Part shown: positions 47,901-54,865 of the stretch, piece after piece
Layout of the letters: every line of letters starts with the position of its first letter
Numbering within the stretch: the first letter of the stretch is position 1
Notes under the pieces: generated by a model
What the model saw: the letters and a program-made list of their open reading frames with translations, nothing else
What the model was told of the DNA's origin: nothing
Database searches by the model: none
NCBI RefSeq assembly: GCF_024055605.1
Contig: NZ_JAMXLX010000002.1
Location: forward strand, 124,001-188,000
Direction of reading: 5' to 3'
Origin: Ciceribacter sichuanensis
GTDB taxonomy: Bacteria; Pseudomonadota; Alphaproteobacteria; Rhizobiales; Rhizobiaceae
Length of the DNA stretch: 64,000 nucleotides
Position numbers and translations under genes: made by a program

Positions 47901-47967
47901 CTACCTGACCTCGGATACGGGCAAGGTCTATACCATGCTCGCCCACGCCGCCGGCCGCTTCAGCTGA
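41911..47967 (+). CDS. Giant coiled-coil growth-pole ring protein (GPR/RgsE type)
   Basis: A 2018-residue protein. The acidic/Pro-rich cytoplasmic N-terminus (1-105) precedes two TM helices (about 113-132 and 147-172). Residues 180-1770 are almost entirely helical, with short repeated units of the apolipoprotein A/E type, including four near-identical 44-residue repeats (640-815). A Pro/Ala-rich linker (about 1790-1900) leads to a compact C-terminal domain (NPRHMVESLNSLSVDIARAI to the end). Size, topology and repeats match GPR of Agrobacterium (RgsE of Sinorhizobium), which forms a ring at the growing pole. No enzymatic motif is seen. Confidence 0.85.
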   Translation: MANNKTVESIDDSAFQALEAALRIDFDEEEKPASKTRPTPHAPEAKVSESNTPRPAAAQKQAERRAARAGELAPEPAPKAPSFEPANDASRRSPAAIMKSLEGASMRSAIRNAAIVSALWVIAAIGLSQLLYGSQIWQAPTMADVVAMPGVVAIVIGTIIPVLLFFAFAIMMARAHDLRNAARSMAEVALRLAEPETIASERIMTVGQAVRREVSAMNEGIERTIARATELETLVHSEVSALERSYTDNELRVRGLVHELGSERDAIVNHAERIRTSIVGAHEQLKEELSLATEEISVRLATSGEAFASLIDTRAAALMEKSDQAASAIGTLLAVKTENLVQTLSASGISLASEFDTRLNQLTGTLAERGRELLGEFETRASSLDANTEKLNAALSERARQLNETLVERTREIAEKLTTGEQGITNSLGDALAKLNASLDEKGQTFRQSLQSSVDDAIVDLDLRSGLFEDRLEATIGQVNTAFDERVAEFASAFDQRAGSLDSKLMESLARINETVSGGSEAIDGILSSSIDRLGSTITDQSFALATAVGTGQELIDSALANRAQEIADAMSARAQALTESLENAQRRIDAVMEERGGALYNALADNQSRFDETLASRAETIINALSGNHDRFAETLDTKSREIAQTLADGQARLDETFDGRAEAIGLALSLNHDQLSETLEARSREIAQTLADGQARLDETFDGRAEAIGLALSLSHDQIAETLETRSREIAQTLSEGHARLDETFDGRAEAIGLALSLNHDQIAETLETRSREIAQTLAEGHARLDETFDGRAEAIGLALSLNHDQIAETLETRSREIVQSMSEVKASLDETLDARSREIARTLSEGQARLDETLDGRATAFVESISGTETRLAETLDRRTSAIVETVAEADRRLEATFADKAETIRAAYGESQEQLDMALAGHTSYLSSTLEEAGNHIEKALGEGSGRIGQALNTVLTDIGQTLSSGISDIDGKLSDTHERIRSTLDDRSNAINLALNDARSQLESTLTEHGASMGASLAASAGMLEMTLEQREEALRRTIDESGNALDERLRGTARSLVGQIGNVAGEITRTAEDFSSRVEQSVGGMSARLDETSARIETSLGTLEDRIRNGLDGVDTRVADAGEIFAAKLAEKVSDIEKVGTEAAERVSRILEEGTNLVAQTFEGRTAQIDERLSTMDRALNIGLDNVNRTIEGKAAGLATTLRGAVSDAARELDAEAQRSVDLLNQSGQQFAERIGERSAELSRAVEERSEDLANRIAETQSRLAGQAASVAQTFSEAGDIIANKVAEAETLVSSQIQALSGTLSEAGNTLETRAAAIREALAGNTEELAQTMNTVDKALEARGNSIRAVLDERTRELNSMLAGRSAELSRLIDEKATPVIAEYAETGRAAAERITEAARLSAERLRSENQAVVAAISERADKAVEALGTAESSIAESAGRLIQRLGESNTGLAGMIEQVATNIVAADSQLGQTTERFAEASSKAADLISTSSRLLDGKLERLSSISDDTLSQVTAIVGRFSDHSKVLGQASDLLSAAQSNLVGTLEDRQQALRDLAVGLVKRSEEIETTMQGLTNMVESAFERAEQRSGQVAGNLRQSIQTSFADIGKILSETEKQANATAGSMRNALLSAGEEANQSIEKTLSEAEKRSADLADRLRGGLTASLSDVDKLLGEAGRKSDGAANHLREALRQSVEEAVSRFAGATDEIRRSAQDIRKELDLTRSELKRGAFDLPEEAKESAAAMRRAVSEQIKALQDISQLVGRSTQSLEISEPVARRLAEARPAEQPRRAATPTPAPQPAPVPAPAPVQAPVQARATEPLGLRGSLNATQAPVPAPASAPAARQETGGWISDLLRGASRDEEHGMAAPQPARPAAPARPVEQPPVQQRQADNRNPRHMVESLNSLSVDIARAIDHDASVELWRRYQRGERDVFTRRLYTLKGQQTFDEIKRKYDREPEFRTAVDRYINDFEKLLADVARTDRDKSVTQSYLTSDTGKVYTMLAHAAGRFS
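43828..44355 (+). repeat. Four tandem 132-bp repeats inside the growth-pole gene
   Basis: Units start at 43828, 43960, 44092 and 44224; each encodes 44 residues of the form (R/K)SREIAQTL..G.ARLDE followed by TFDGRAEAIGLALSL. Partial, diverged copies flank the array on both sides. The length, a multiple of three, keeps the frame whatever the copy number. Confidence 0.9.
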
Positions 47968-48000
47968 GCCGCTGGCGCCAGCAGGCGAAGACAAGAACAA

Positions 48001-48030
48001 ACCCCGGAGCAAACAGACTCCGGGGTTTTT
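48001..48030 (+). terminator. Intrinsic terminator of the growth-pole gene
   Basis: A 9-bp stem ACCCCGGAG/CTCCGGGGT with an 8-base loop is followed by TTTTATTTT, 34 bp past the stop codon. The rest of the gap to 48262 shows no ORF I can support. Confidence 0.9.
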
Positions 48031-48262
48031 ATTTTGACCTGATATCGCTCAATGCCGGCGCGTGCGTCGGCCAGCACGACAGAGCTGTCAGAGCCAGAGT
48101 ATATCGTACAGAACAGAGATATGGTTCGCTTTGCGTCAGACGAAACAGAGGCAAATTCCTGCCGTCAAACGTTTCCACGCGCAGCATTCAAAACCGCGCG
48201 GCCCAAAACCGTGGTCATTCATGAAATGGCCCCGCCGAAATCCGGCGAAGGCGTTTCGCCGA

Positions 48263-48916
48263 TCAGAGCTGGGTCAGCGTCCAGGCAACGATTTCCGCGG
48301 TCACCTGACCGAAGGCGCGATCCATCGCGCGGATATAGACCTCATTCGTCGAGCCGCCGGTCGGCACCGATGCGCTGAACGCGCGCTGGGCCTTGATGGT
48401 GCCGTTGCGGTCGTTGAGCAGCTTGGCTGAAATCTCGACCACCGCGCGGCTGCTGCCACTGGCGTCGATCTCGAACGCACGGATGTCGGTAATCAGCTGG
48501 TAGTCGATGGCGAGCCCCTGCCCGGGCGTGCCGACGCCACCGAGCTTACCGGTGTTCTCGAAGGCTTCCACTAGCTTCGACTGCACCATGCGGCTCAGCT
48601 TGTCGCTCCACTGGGCATTCGACAGATAGCGTATTTCGGATCCCGAGACGCGGACCAGCACCTGTTCGCTGTCGACCGCCTTCAGGGCGGAGGGGTCGGC
48701 GACCAGCAGCTGCCTGTTTCGCGCCGACGCAGTCGTCTCGACTTTCGGCGAGGCCGACAGATCGAACGTGTCGTTCTTCGCGGCTGAACTGCAGGCGCTG
48801 AGCCCGCCCATCGCAATCGGCAGGACGATCGCCGCTACAAGAAGCCCGATCCGTCGACGCGCCAGCAAAACGCCTACCATCATGTCAGCCCTGTCCTTTT
48901 GGCCTTCGATCATCAT
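48263..48916 (-). CDS. ABC-type transport auxiliary lipoprotein (PqiC/LptE-like)
   Basis: A 217-residue lipoprotein: an Arg-rich n-region, a hydrophobic stretch and the lipobox LSAC (Cys near residue 42). The mature domain resembles the ABC_trans_aux family (PqiC/YmbA), with SEIRYLSNAQWSDKLSRMVQ and AIDYQLITDIRAFEID. It probably works at the outer membrane end of the lipid pathway formed by the three upstream genes. Its first ATG overlaps the mlaD-type stop in TAATG; an ATG at 48883 with an AGGG site is an alternative. Confidence 0.85.
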   Translation of the reverse strand: MMIEGQKDRADMMVGVLLARRRIGLLVAAIVLPIAMGGLSACSSAAKNDTFDLSASPKVETTASARNRQLLVADPSALKAVDSEQVLVRVSGSEIRYLSNAQWSDKLSRMVQSKLVEAFENTGKLGGVGTPGQGLAIDYQLITDIRAFEIDASGSSRAVVEISAKLLNDRNGTIKAQRAFSASVPTGGSTNEVYIRAMDRAFGQVTAEIVAWTLTQL

Positions 48917-50286
48917 TACCGCCGAGTCCGTCCGTCATATTGCTTGACGTTTTCACCGCCGAAAATCAACCGCTGCGGGTCGCGATCGAAGTTTGTGATC
49001 GCATCGTTGAGATCACGCATAGTCTGCCGCGTATCCGTAACGAGCGACTGTATATCCCTGAGACCGCCATTGGAGAAGCGGGCAAGGTTGTCGGCAATCG
49101 GAGTGATCCGCGCATTCAGGTTTTCGGCCATGATGCGAATGGATTCCAGCGTCTTGCGCGCCTCTGATGTCAGCGAACTCGTGTCGTCCGAACCGAGAAT
49201 GCCATCGACCTTCTTAAGGATACCGTCGACCCGCTCGGAAGCGTTGTTCAGCTTGTTGGCGAGCTGGGTGAAATCGGTGATCGCCTGATCTATGTCCTGG
49301 CGCCGGTTGGTCACGCTCTGGCTGAGATCCTTGAAGCCGGAAATGGCAGTGCGCGCGTCCGCAGCCGCCACGGAAACGTCATCCACGACCCTGCCCACCT
49401 TCTGGCTGTCAACCGCATCGACGAGCGTGTTGATTTTCGTCAGCGTCTGGTCCGCATGCACGCCGAACTGTTGGAAGGTCGACGCGGTCTCCTTGAAGCC
49501 ATCGATCGCCGGCGCAATCTTCTTGGATGCCTCGGCGAAATTGGCGGTCGCTTCCTGCGTGTTTGTCAGGATCTTGTCGATCTTTTCCGAATTGAGCGAC
49601 CTGAACAGGTCCTCGGCCGCGGAAAGCGTCGAATCAAGCCGCCCCGAAAGACCGGATACCGAGGTGGAAAGCGCGCTGACGCTCTCCAGGAACTTGTCGA
49701 TACCATCGGCATTGTCGGCAAGCGCCTTGGAGAAGGTCTCCGCATTCTTCACCGTATTGGTGAGCGGCGCTCGCGAATCCTCGATGAAACCCTGCAATTC
49801 GCCGATAGCGCCATTTGCCCGCTGCAGGATCTTGTCCGCAGTCGCAAGCAAGTTGGTCACGCTCGACTGGTCGGCAATGAGGACAGCCGGTTCGCCGGTC
49901 GCGATTGCCTTCTCCAGAATATTCTCACCGCCAGCGTTACCGCCGGAAAGCTCGATATAGGCGGCGCCGGTCAACCCCTGGATTTCAAGCACGGCCTTGG
50001 TGGAACTGGAAACAGGCGCATCGGCCCGCACCTCGGTGAAGGCGACGGAGAATTGCGGGTCATCCTTGTCGATGTAGAGATTGCGCACAGAGCCGACCGC
50101 GATACCGTTGAACCGTACGGGCGAGCCGATACTCAAACCATTTGCCGAGCCGGGAATGCGGATGGCGAGCGGCGCAACCGGACCGCCGCGGCCATATTCC
50201 GCCATCCAGTAGACGAAACCGAACGCCGCCGCGATGACGAGCACCGTGAAAAAGCCGACGATGGCATAATTGGCTCTGGTTTCCAT
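48916..50286 (-). CDS. MlaD/MCE family lipid transport protein
   Basis: A 456-residue protein with one N-terminal TM helix (AIVGFFTVLVIAAAFGFVYW) and an MCE domain (residues 37-115: IRIPGSANGLSIGSPVRFNG, GLTGAAYIEL). The rest is a long helical, coiled-coil-like region with a regular polar pattern. MCE proteins form hexameric rings that carry phospholipids between membranes. It is much longer than E. coli MlaD, as is common in alphaproteobacteria, and may form a tube across the periplasm. It lies 3 bp from the ATPase gene. Confidence 0.92.
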   Translation of the reverse strand: METRANYAIVGFFTVLVIAAAFGFVYWMAEYGRGGPVAPLAIRIPGSANGLSIGSPVRFNGIAVGSVRNLYIDKDDPQFSVAFTEVRADAPVSSSTKAVLEIQGLTGAAYIELSGGNAGGENILEKAIATGEPAVLIADQSSVTNLLATADKILQRANGAIGELQGFIEDSRAPLTNTVKNAETFSKALADNADGIDKFLESVSALSTSVSGLSGRLDSTLSAAEDLFRSLNSEKIDKILTNTQEATANFAEASKKIAPAIDGFKETASTFQQFGVHADQTLTKINTLVDAVDSQKVGRVVDDVSVAAADARTAISGFKDLSQSVTNRRQDIDQAITDFTQLANKLNNASERVDGILKKVDGILGSDDTSSLTSEARKTLESIRIMAENLNARITPIADNLARFSNGGLRDIQSLVTDTRQTMRDLNDAITNFDRDPQRLIFGGENVKQYDGRTRR

Positions 50287-50289
50287 AGG

Positions 50290-51108
50290 TCAGTCACTCA
50301 CCGGATTTTGAGCCGGGGCTGCCGGCCTCTCAATGGAACGGGCGCGCTTGCCCCTGAAATACGACCTCACCCATGCATCGTCGCAGGCGAGCATATCGTC
50401 TAAGCTTCCCTCAACCAAGACCCGCTTCTGTCCCAGCACGGCGATGCGGTCGCACACGGAAAACAGGCTGTCGAGATCGTGGGTCACCATGTAGACGGTA
50501 AGGCCGAGCGTATCGCGCAGCCGCGCGATCAGTTCGTCAAACTCGGCGGCGCCGATCGGATCGAGACCCGATGTCGGTTCGTCGAGGAAAAGAAGGTCCG
50601 GGTCGAGCGCAAGCGCACGTGCGAGCGCCGCTCGCTTGATCATGCCGCCGGAAAGTTCGGATGGATACTTGTCAGCCGCATCCGGATCGAGGCCTACCAA
50701 CTCGATCTTCAGATAGGCGAGCTCATCCATTAGCCATTTCGGCAGATCGAGATATTCGCGCATCGGCAGCTGGATGTTTTCCTTGACCGTCAAGGCGGAA
50801 AAGAGCGCGCCGTGCTGGAAAAGCACACCAAGACGCGTATCGAGCGTCACGCGCTCGGCTTCCGACACCTTGTCGTAATCCGCCCCGAGGATCTCGATCG
50901 TGCCGGAACGCCGCGGCAGAAGCCGTAGCACCGTGCGCATCAGCACGGATTTACCAGCGCCTGAGGCTCCGACGAAACCGAGGATCTCGCCCCGGTAAAT
51001 ATCGAGATTGAGCCGGTCGAGAACGACCTTCTCGCCGAAGGCGACCGTCAGGTCACGCACGGAAAGGACCGCTTCGCGTTTCTGTGTGTCGGGGAGATTA
51101 TCTGCCAT
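50290..51108 (-). CDS. MlaF-type ABC transporter ATPase
   Basis: A 272-residue ABC ATPase with Walker A (GASGAGKSVLMR, around residue 43), Q-loop (LFQHGALFSALTV), the signature (PSELSGGMIKRAALARAL), Walker B (LLFLDEPTSGLDP) and the H-loop (MVTHDLDSLF). It powers the lipid transporter together with the permease encoded just upstream. ATG 51108 is selected since AGGAGG is five bases upstream; ATG 51111 and an upstream in-frame start at 51165 are less likely. Confidence 0.94.
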   Translation of the reverse strand: MADNLPDTQKREAVLSVRDLTVAFGEKVVLDRLNLDIYRGEILGFVGASGAGKSVLMRTVLRLLPRRSGTIEILGADYDKVSEAERVTLDTRLGVLFQHGALFSALTVKENIQLPMREYLDLPKWLMDELAYLKIELVGLDPDAADKYPSELSGGMIKRAALARALALDPDLLFLDEPTSGLDPIGAAEFDELIARLRDTLGLTVYMVTHDLDSLFSVCDRIAVLGQKRVLVEGSLDDMLACDDAWVRSYFRGKRARSIERPAAPAQNPVSD

Positions 51109-51118
51109 CATCCCCTCC

Positions 51119-52363
51119 TCAGAAATCGATCGCTGCGTAGAACATGGCGAAAAGCCCGTCCACAAGGATAACGACGAAAATCGATTTCACCACCGCGGCC
51201 GTGACGTGTTGCCCGAGTGATTCGGCACTGCCCCCGACCTTCATGCCTTCGACCGCCGAGACGATGCCGATGATGAGCGCCATGAACGGCGCCTTGATCA
51301 TGCCCGACGCGATGGTCGAATAATCGATCGAATCATGCAGCCGTGTGGTGAAGACATCGAAGGTGATGTCGGAATAAGCCCAGGCAACGACGGCCGCGCC
51401 ATAGAGTGCTGCGAAGTTGGCGACGATGGTCAGAAGCGGCAGCGCGATCGTCAGCGCCACGAGGCGCGGAAACACCAGCACGCCGATCGGATTGAGACCG
51501 ATGACCTTCAGCGCATCGATTTCCTCGCGCATCTTCATCGAGCCGATTTCGGCGGTGATGGCGCTGCCGGAACGTCCGGCGATCATGATGGCCGTCAGCA
51601 GCACGCCGATTTCGCGCAATTGCAGGATGCCGACCAGATCGACGACAAAGACTTCCGCCCCGAAATAGCGGAGCTGGAATGCGCCCTGCTGGGCGATGAT
51701 CGCGCCGATCAGGAAAGACATGAGCACGATGATCGGAACGGCCCGCACGCCCATGTGATCCAGCTGGTTGACCACGGAGGCAGGAGAAACGCCGCTACCG
51801 CGGCCAAGCTTGGTCTGCGCTCCGCGCACCGCCGAGCCCAGCACGAACATCATGGCGACGAAATCCTGCCAGAGATCGACCACCGTCTCGCCAATGGGGC
51901 CGAAGATACGCTGGAAGAGCGGGCTCTTGACGTCGTTCTGGCTCGGCTCGTTCACCTTCTCCGGCATGGCGGCAATGAGTTCCCGCATGGCATCGCTGCC
52001 ACCGGTCAAGGCGACGGAAACGCCTTCCGCGTGCTGCTTGGCGACGAACCGCCGGATGAGCCAGGCGCCTGCAGTATCCATTGCGGCAACCTGCGACAGG
52101 TCGATTTCAACGATACTCTTCTCGCCATCGGCCAGACGGCCCGCGTTATGCAACATCGCGCCGAGGCTGTTGTTGCGCCATATGCCGCGCAGCTCAAGCC
52201 GCCGCCCTGCCCGGTCGGGCAGGGCATGAATCTCGATAGACGCGTTTTCTGGATGAACCGGCTTCACTATCCCGACGACTTCTACGCTTTGGCCATGCGC
52301 ACTCGCCGGTGAAGGCCGCCTGCGCGAAACTTGGATTCCGCGCAGTATAGCCAGACCGCCCAA
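51119..52363 (-). CDS. MlaE-type permease fused to an N-terminal STAS domain
   Basis: A protein of up to 414 residues. Residues 45-140 form a STAS domain (EIDLSQVAAMDTAGAWLIRR), equivalent to MlaB, joined to an MlaE permease with about five TM segments (VPIIVLMSFLIGAIIAQQGA, then MIAGRSGSAITAEIGSMK). The fusion replaces the separate mlaB gene of E. coli. The start TTG 52363 has AAGGA upstream; a GTG further in is possible. It leads the four-gene Mla operon. Confidence 0.9.
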   Translation of the reverse strand: MGGLAILRGIQVSRRRPSPASAHGQSVEVVGIVKPVHPENASIEIHALPDRAGRRLELRGIWRNNSLGAMLHNAGRLADGEKSIVEIDLSQVAAMDTAGAWLIRRFVAKQHAEGVSVALTGGSDAMRELIAAMPEKVNEPSQNDVKSPLFQRIFGPIGETVVDLWQDFVAMMFVLGSAVRGAQTKLGRGSGVSPASVVNQLDHMGVRAVPIIVLMSFLIGAIIAQQGAFQLRYFGAEVFVVDLVGILQLREIGVLLTAIMIAGRSGSAITAEIGSMKMREEIDALKVIGLNPIGVLVFPRLVALTIALPLLTIVANFAALYGAAVVAWAYSDITFDVFTTRLHDSIDYSTIASGMIKAPFMALIIGIVSAVEGMKVGGSAESLGQHVTAAVVKSIFVVILVDGLFAMFYAAIDF

Positions 52364-52451
52364 GGATGAAATCCTTAACCGGCGTTAAAGATTCCAAAAG
52401 CCGGCAAAGCCACAACAAAAACCGATAATTCGCGCGATTGGGCTGGCGGCC

Positions 52452-53312
52452 TCACGCCGCGCGAATGTCCTCGTCAGATTCCTGCTTGATCGAAGCAAGC
52501 GCAAGCGGCACCGGAACCATGGCGAGTTGCTTAGCAGGCTTGGCCGCACCCACGAGATGGCCCCAGTTGATCAGCTCGAATCGGCCATCGGGATGTTCGG
52601 CAATCGCCGTACAGCTTTCCACCCAGTCACCCGTGTTGACATAATGGATACCGTCGATGTCTTCCATCACGGCATGGTGGATGTGACCACAGATCACGCC
52701 ATCGACCTCGTTGCGCCGCGCCTCGTCGGCAACGACCCGCTGGAATTCACCGATGAAGTTGACGGCCTGCTTCACCTGCTGCTTGGCCCAGGAGGAGAAC
52801 GACCAGTAAGGCATCCCCAGCCGACGCCGAAATCCGGCAAGCAGGAAGTTGATCGCGATCGCTGTGTCATAGGCCCAGTCGCCGAGATAGGCGAGCAGCC
52901 GCGCATTGCGCACCACGACGTCGAATTCGTCCCCGTGCAGGACCAGATACTTCTTGCCGTCGGCGGTCTCGTGAATCATGCGTTCGGCAACTTCGATGCC
53001 GCCGAAATGGGTACCCGGAAAGCCACGCAGGAATTCGTCATGATTGCCGGGAATGTAGACGATACGGGTACCTTTGCGCGCCTTGCGCAAGAGCTTCTGT
53101 ACGACGTCGTTGCAATCCTGCGGCCAGTACCAGCTTCGCTTCAGCCGCCAGCCATCGACGATATCGCCGACGAGGAAAATCGTGTCGGCCTCATGGGTCC
53201 GCAGGAAATCGAGAAGAAAATCGGTCTTCGCCGCCTTTGAACCCAGATGCACATCGGAAATGAAAAGGGTTCTGAAATGCCGCGTATCCGTCTGCCCACT
53301 CACGGTCGCCAT
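52452..53312 (-). CDS. UDP-2,3-diacylglucosamine diphosphatase-like metallophosphoesterase
   Basis: The 286-residue protein has the five calcineurin-type metal motifs: FISDVHLGSK, LVGDIVDGW, YIPGNHDEF, VLHGDEFD and CGHIHHA. This matches the LpxH-like family, which splits UDP-2,3-diacylglucosamine in lipid A synthesis. Rhizobia also have LpxI-type or other forms, so the exact role is open. It shares the strand of the Mla operon but lies 88 bp upstream of it. Confidence 0.87.
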   Translation of the reverse strand: MATVSGQTDTRHFRTLFISDVHLGSKAAKTDFLLDFLRTHEADTIFLVGDIVDGWRLKRSWYWPQDCNDVVQKLLRKARKGTRIVYIPGNHDEFLRGFPGTHFGGIEVAERMIHETADGKKYLVLHGDEFDVVVRNARLLAYLGDWAYDTAIAINFLLAGFRRRLGMPYWSFSSWAKQQVKQAVNFIGEFQRVVADEARRNEVDGVICGHIHHAVMEDIDGIHYVNTGDWVESCTAIAEHPDGRFELINWGHLVGAAKPAKQLAMVPVPLALASIKQESDEDIRAA

Positions 53313-53480
53313 CCTCTTGATCTCGCCTCATGAAACCATGACTGGCTCAAACCAGACTCGTGTTTCAGGAAGATGACACACTGGGGATATGCCGTTGCAG
53401 GCGAGAAAATCCGGGCAAAAACATGCGGCAGCGGTCGTTGACGGCACAACAGGCGACGGAACCCGACACTGTCGGGCGGT

Positions 53481-54077
53481 TCAGGCGAGTTCCGGCAGCC
53501 GGTGCCGTGAGAGAAGCCCGGCCTCCTCCCGCTCCACCCCTAGCGACACAAGAACAAGCTCGGCAACCTCGCTGCCAGCGTCCCGCCAGGTCTTATAGCC
53601 TTCCTGCACCAGCATCATGCCGGAAAGCGTAGCGCCGCCGATGATCGCGAGCGCCGAATTGGCCTGCTCATGCTGGATCGCGTAACGACCGTTTTCTATC
53701 CCGAGCCTGAGATCCTCGCCGGAGGTTCCTGCGAGCAACCCTTGAAGCGTGCGGTTGCTGAAACCGAAATGCACCATGAAGCGGCCCCATTGGGGCTCCT
53801 CATGCGACCTGCGGATGAAGAGCCGTATACCACAGGCCAGCCGTAACGGCGGATCGCTGATCGCCTCCAGATTGCCTCGCACCTTGAGCAGCATCTCGCT
53901 TGCCAGATCGCCCGCAATATCCTCAAACAGCCTGCCCGGGTCCGGTATGGCGTTATAGATGGTTCCGCGCGCGACACCTGCTTCCTCGGCAAGATCACTG
54001 ATCGTCACTCGATCAGAACCTTTACGGGAAAAAAGCCGCATGGCGGCATCGTAGATACGGCATTTTACATTTGGCAC
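53481..54077 (-). CDS. TetR family transcriptional regulator
   Basis: A protein of about 198 residues. The N-terminal 45 residues hold the TetR helix-turn-helix (AAMRLFSRKGSDRVTISDLAEE, then AGVARGTIYNAIPDPGRLFEDI). The C-terminal ligand domain is of unknown specificity. I choose GTG 54077 (VPNVKCRIYDAAM) with GGAGG ten bases upstream; ATG 54101 and a longer frame to 54194 are in frame. A perfect 18-bp palindrome lies in the divergent region, inside a promoter for the opposite gene. Confidence 0.82.
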   Translation of the reverse strand: MPNVKCRIYDAAMRLFSRKGSDRVTISDLAEEAGVARGTIYNAIPDPGRLFEDIAGDLASEMLLKVRGNLEAISDPPLRLACGIRLFIRRSHEEPQWGRFMVHFGFSNRTLQGLLAGTSGEDLRLGIENGRYAIQHEQANSALAIIGGATLSGMMLVQEGYKTWRDAGSEVAELVLVSLGVEREEAGLLSRHRLPELA

Positions 54078-54338
54078 GTGAAGACAACCTCCGTGGTCCA
54101 TCGGCCGGCCCAAAGGCGTCCGACATTCACTCCCCTGGTCAGCCCCACCTGAAGCATCCTGATTCCGATTGTGAGAAATGACCGGTAAACACATGAATCC
54201 GGACGAAGTTCCCTATTCCTCGCGTGAACACGGCCCATCGGAAACGGCAACTCGAATATCAGATTCCCACCGTTGGACGCCAGATCATTCACCTCGAAAC
54301 GTCCAGCTCCACTCGCTTGCGACAAACAGACGCAATTG

Positions 54339-54367
54339 TTGACTTTTGAACACATGTGTTCAATATA
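54339..54367 (+). promoter_or_regulatory. Promoter with an 18-bp palindrome in the spacer (probable TetR operator)
   Basis: TTGACT (54339-54344) and AATATA (54362-54367) are spaced by 17 bases and point to the small lipoprotein gene. The spacer holds the perfect palindrome TTGAACACA/TGTGTTCAA (54346-54363). A repressor bound there would block RNA polymerase. The divergent tetR gene begins about 260 bp away. Confidence 0.6.
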
Positions 54368-54451
54368 AACCAAAATTGACTTTCTCATCAACATCTCATC
54401 CACGGGCCATGAGAAACCATCCTCCCGGAAGGCCCGACAAGGAGAAAATCC

Positions 54452-54604
54452 GTGAAGAAACTCATCGTCGCATTGGGCCTTGTCCTTACACTCGCCGCCT
54501 GCGCACAGACCACCAGTGAACCCACCGGCAGCACCCCGGCCGCCAAGTCGAAATACGGCATCGGCCCCACTTCGCTGCCGCCGGTCATCACGCCTTCTGT
54601 CTGA
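54452..54604 (+). CDS. Small lipoprotein, 50 residues
   Basis: The ORF starts at GTG 54452 after a strong AAGGAG site (spacing 7). The product begins VKKLIVALGLVLTLAAC, a type II signal peptide with lipobox LAAC (Cys 17), leaving a mature part of about 34 residues rich in Thr, Pro and Ser. No known domain. It is likely anchored in the envelope. It is preceded by the TetR-palindrome promoter, which suggests induction by a ligand of that regulator. Confidence 0.65.
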   Translation: MKKLIVALGLVLTLAACAQTTSEPTGSTPAAKSKYGIGPTSLPPVITPSV

Positions 54605-54734
54605 GGTCAGCTTCAGGGATCATCGTTTTTCGCCTGTGCCGCCGCCCTCTCTCCCCGCGCAGGGCTACATGCGACGGGACCTGCACCGCTCAGGCGCTTG
54701 GACAGGGCCGAAGCAGGTACGGCGAAACGCAGCA

Positions 54735-54764
54735 ATGGCCGGATAGGGTCCGCCACCCGGCCAT
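54735..54764 (+). terminator. Hairpin after the small lipoprotein gene
   Basis: An 8-bp stem ATGGCCGG/CCGGCCAT with a 14-base loop, without a T-run, lies 130 bp past the lipoprotein stop and 100 bp before the malic enzyme gene. It may slow transcription, but the lack of a T-run makes it weak evidence of termination. Confidence 0.4.
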
Positions 54765-54865
54765 CGCCCCTTCACCGCCCGTAAAGTGGTTGCGATCAGA
54801 ACCGAATGGGACTTCCCCCCGGGGCCAATTGGTGTATTCAGGGATCTCGATAACCTGAAACGACG

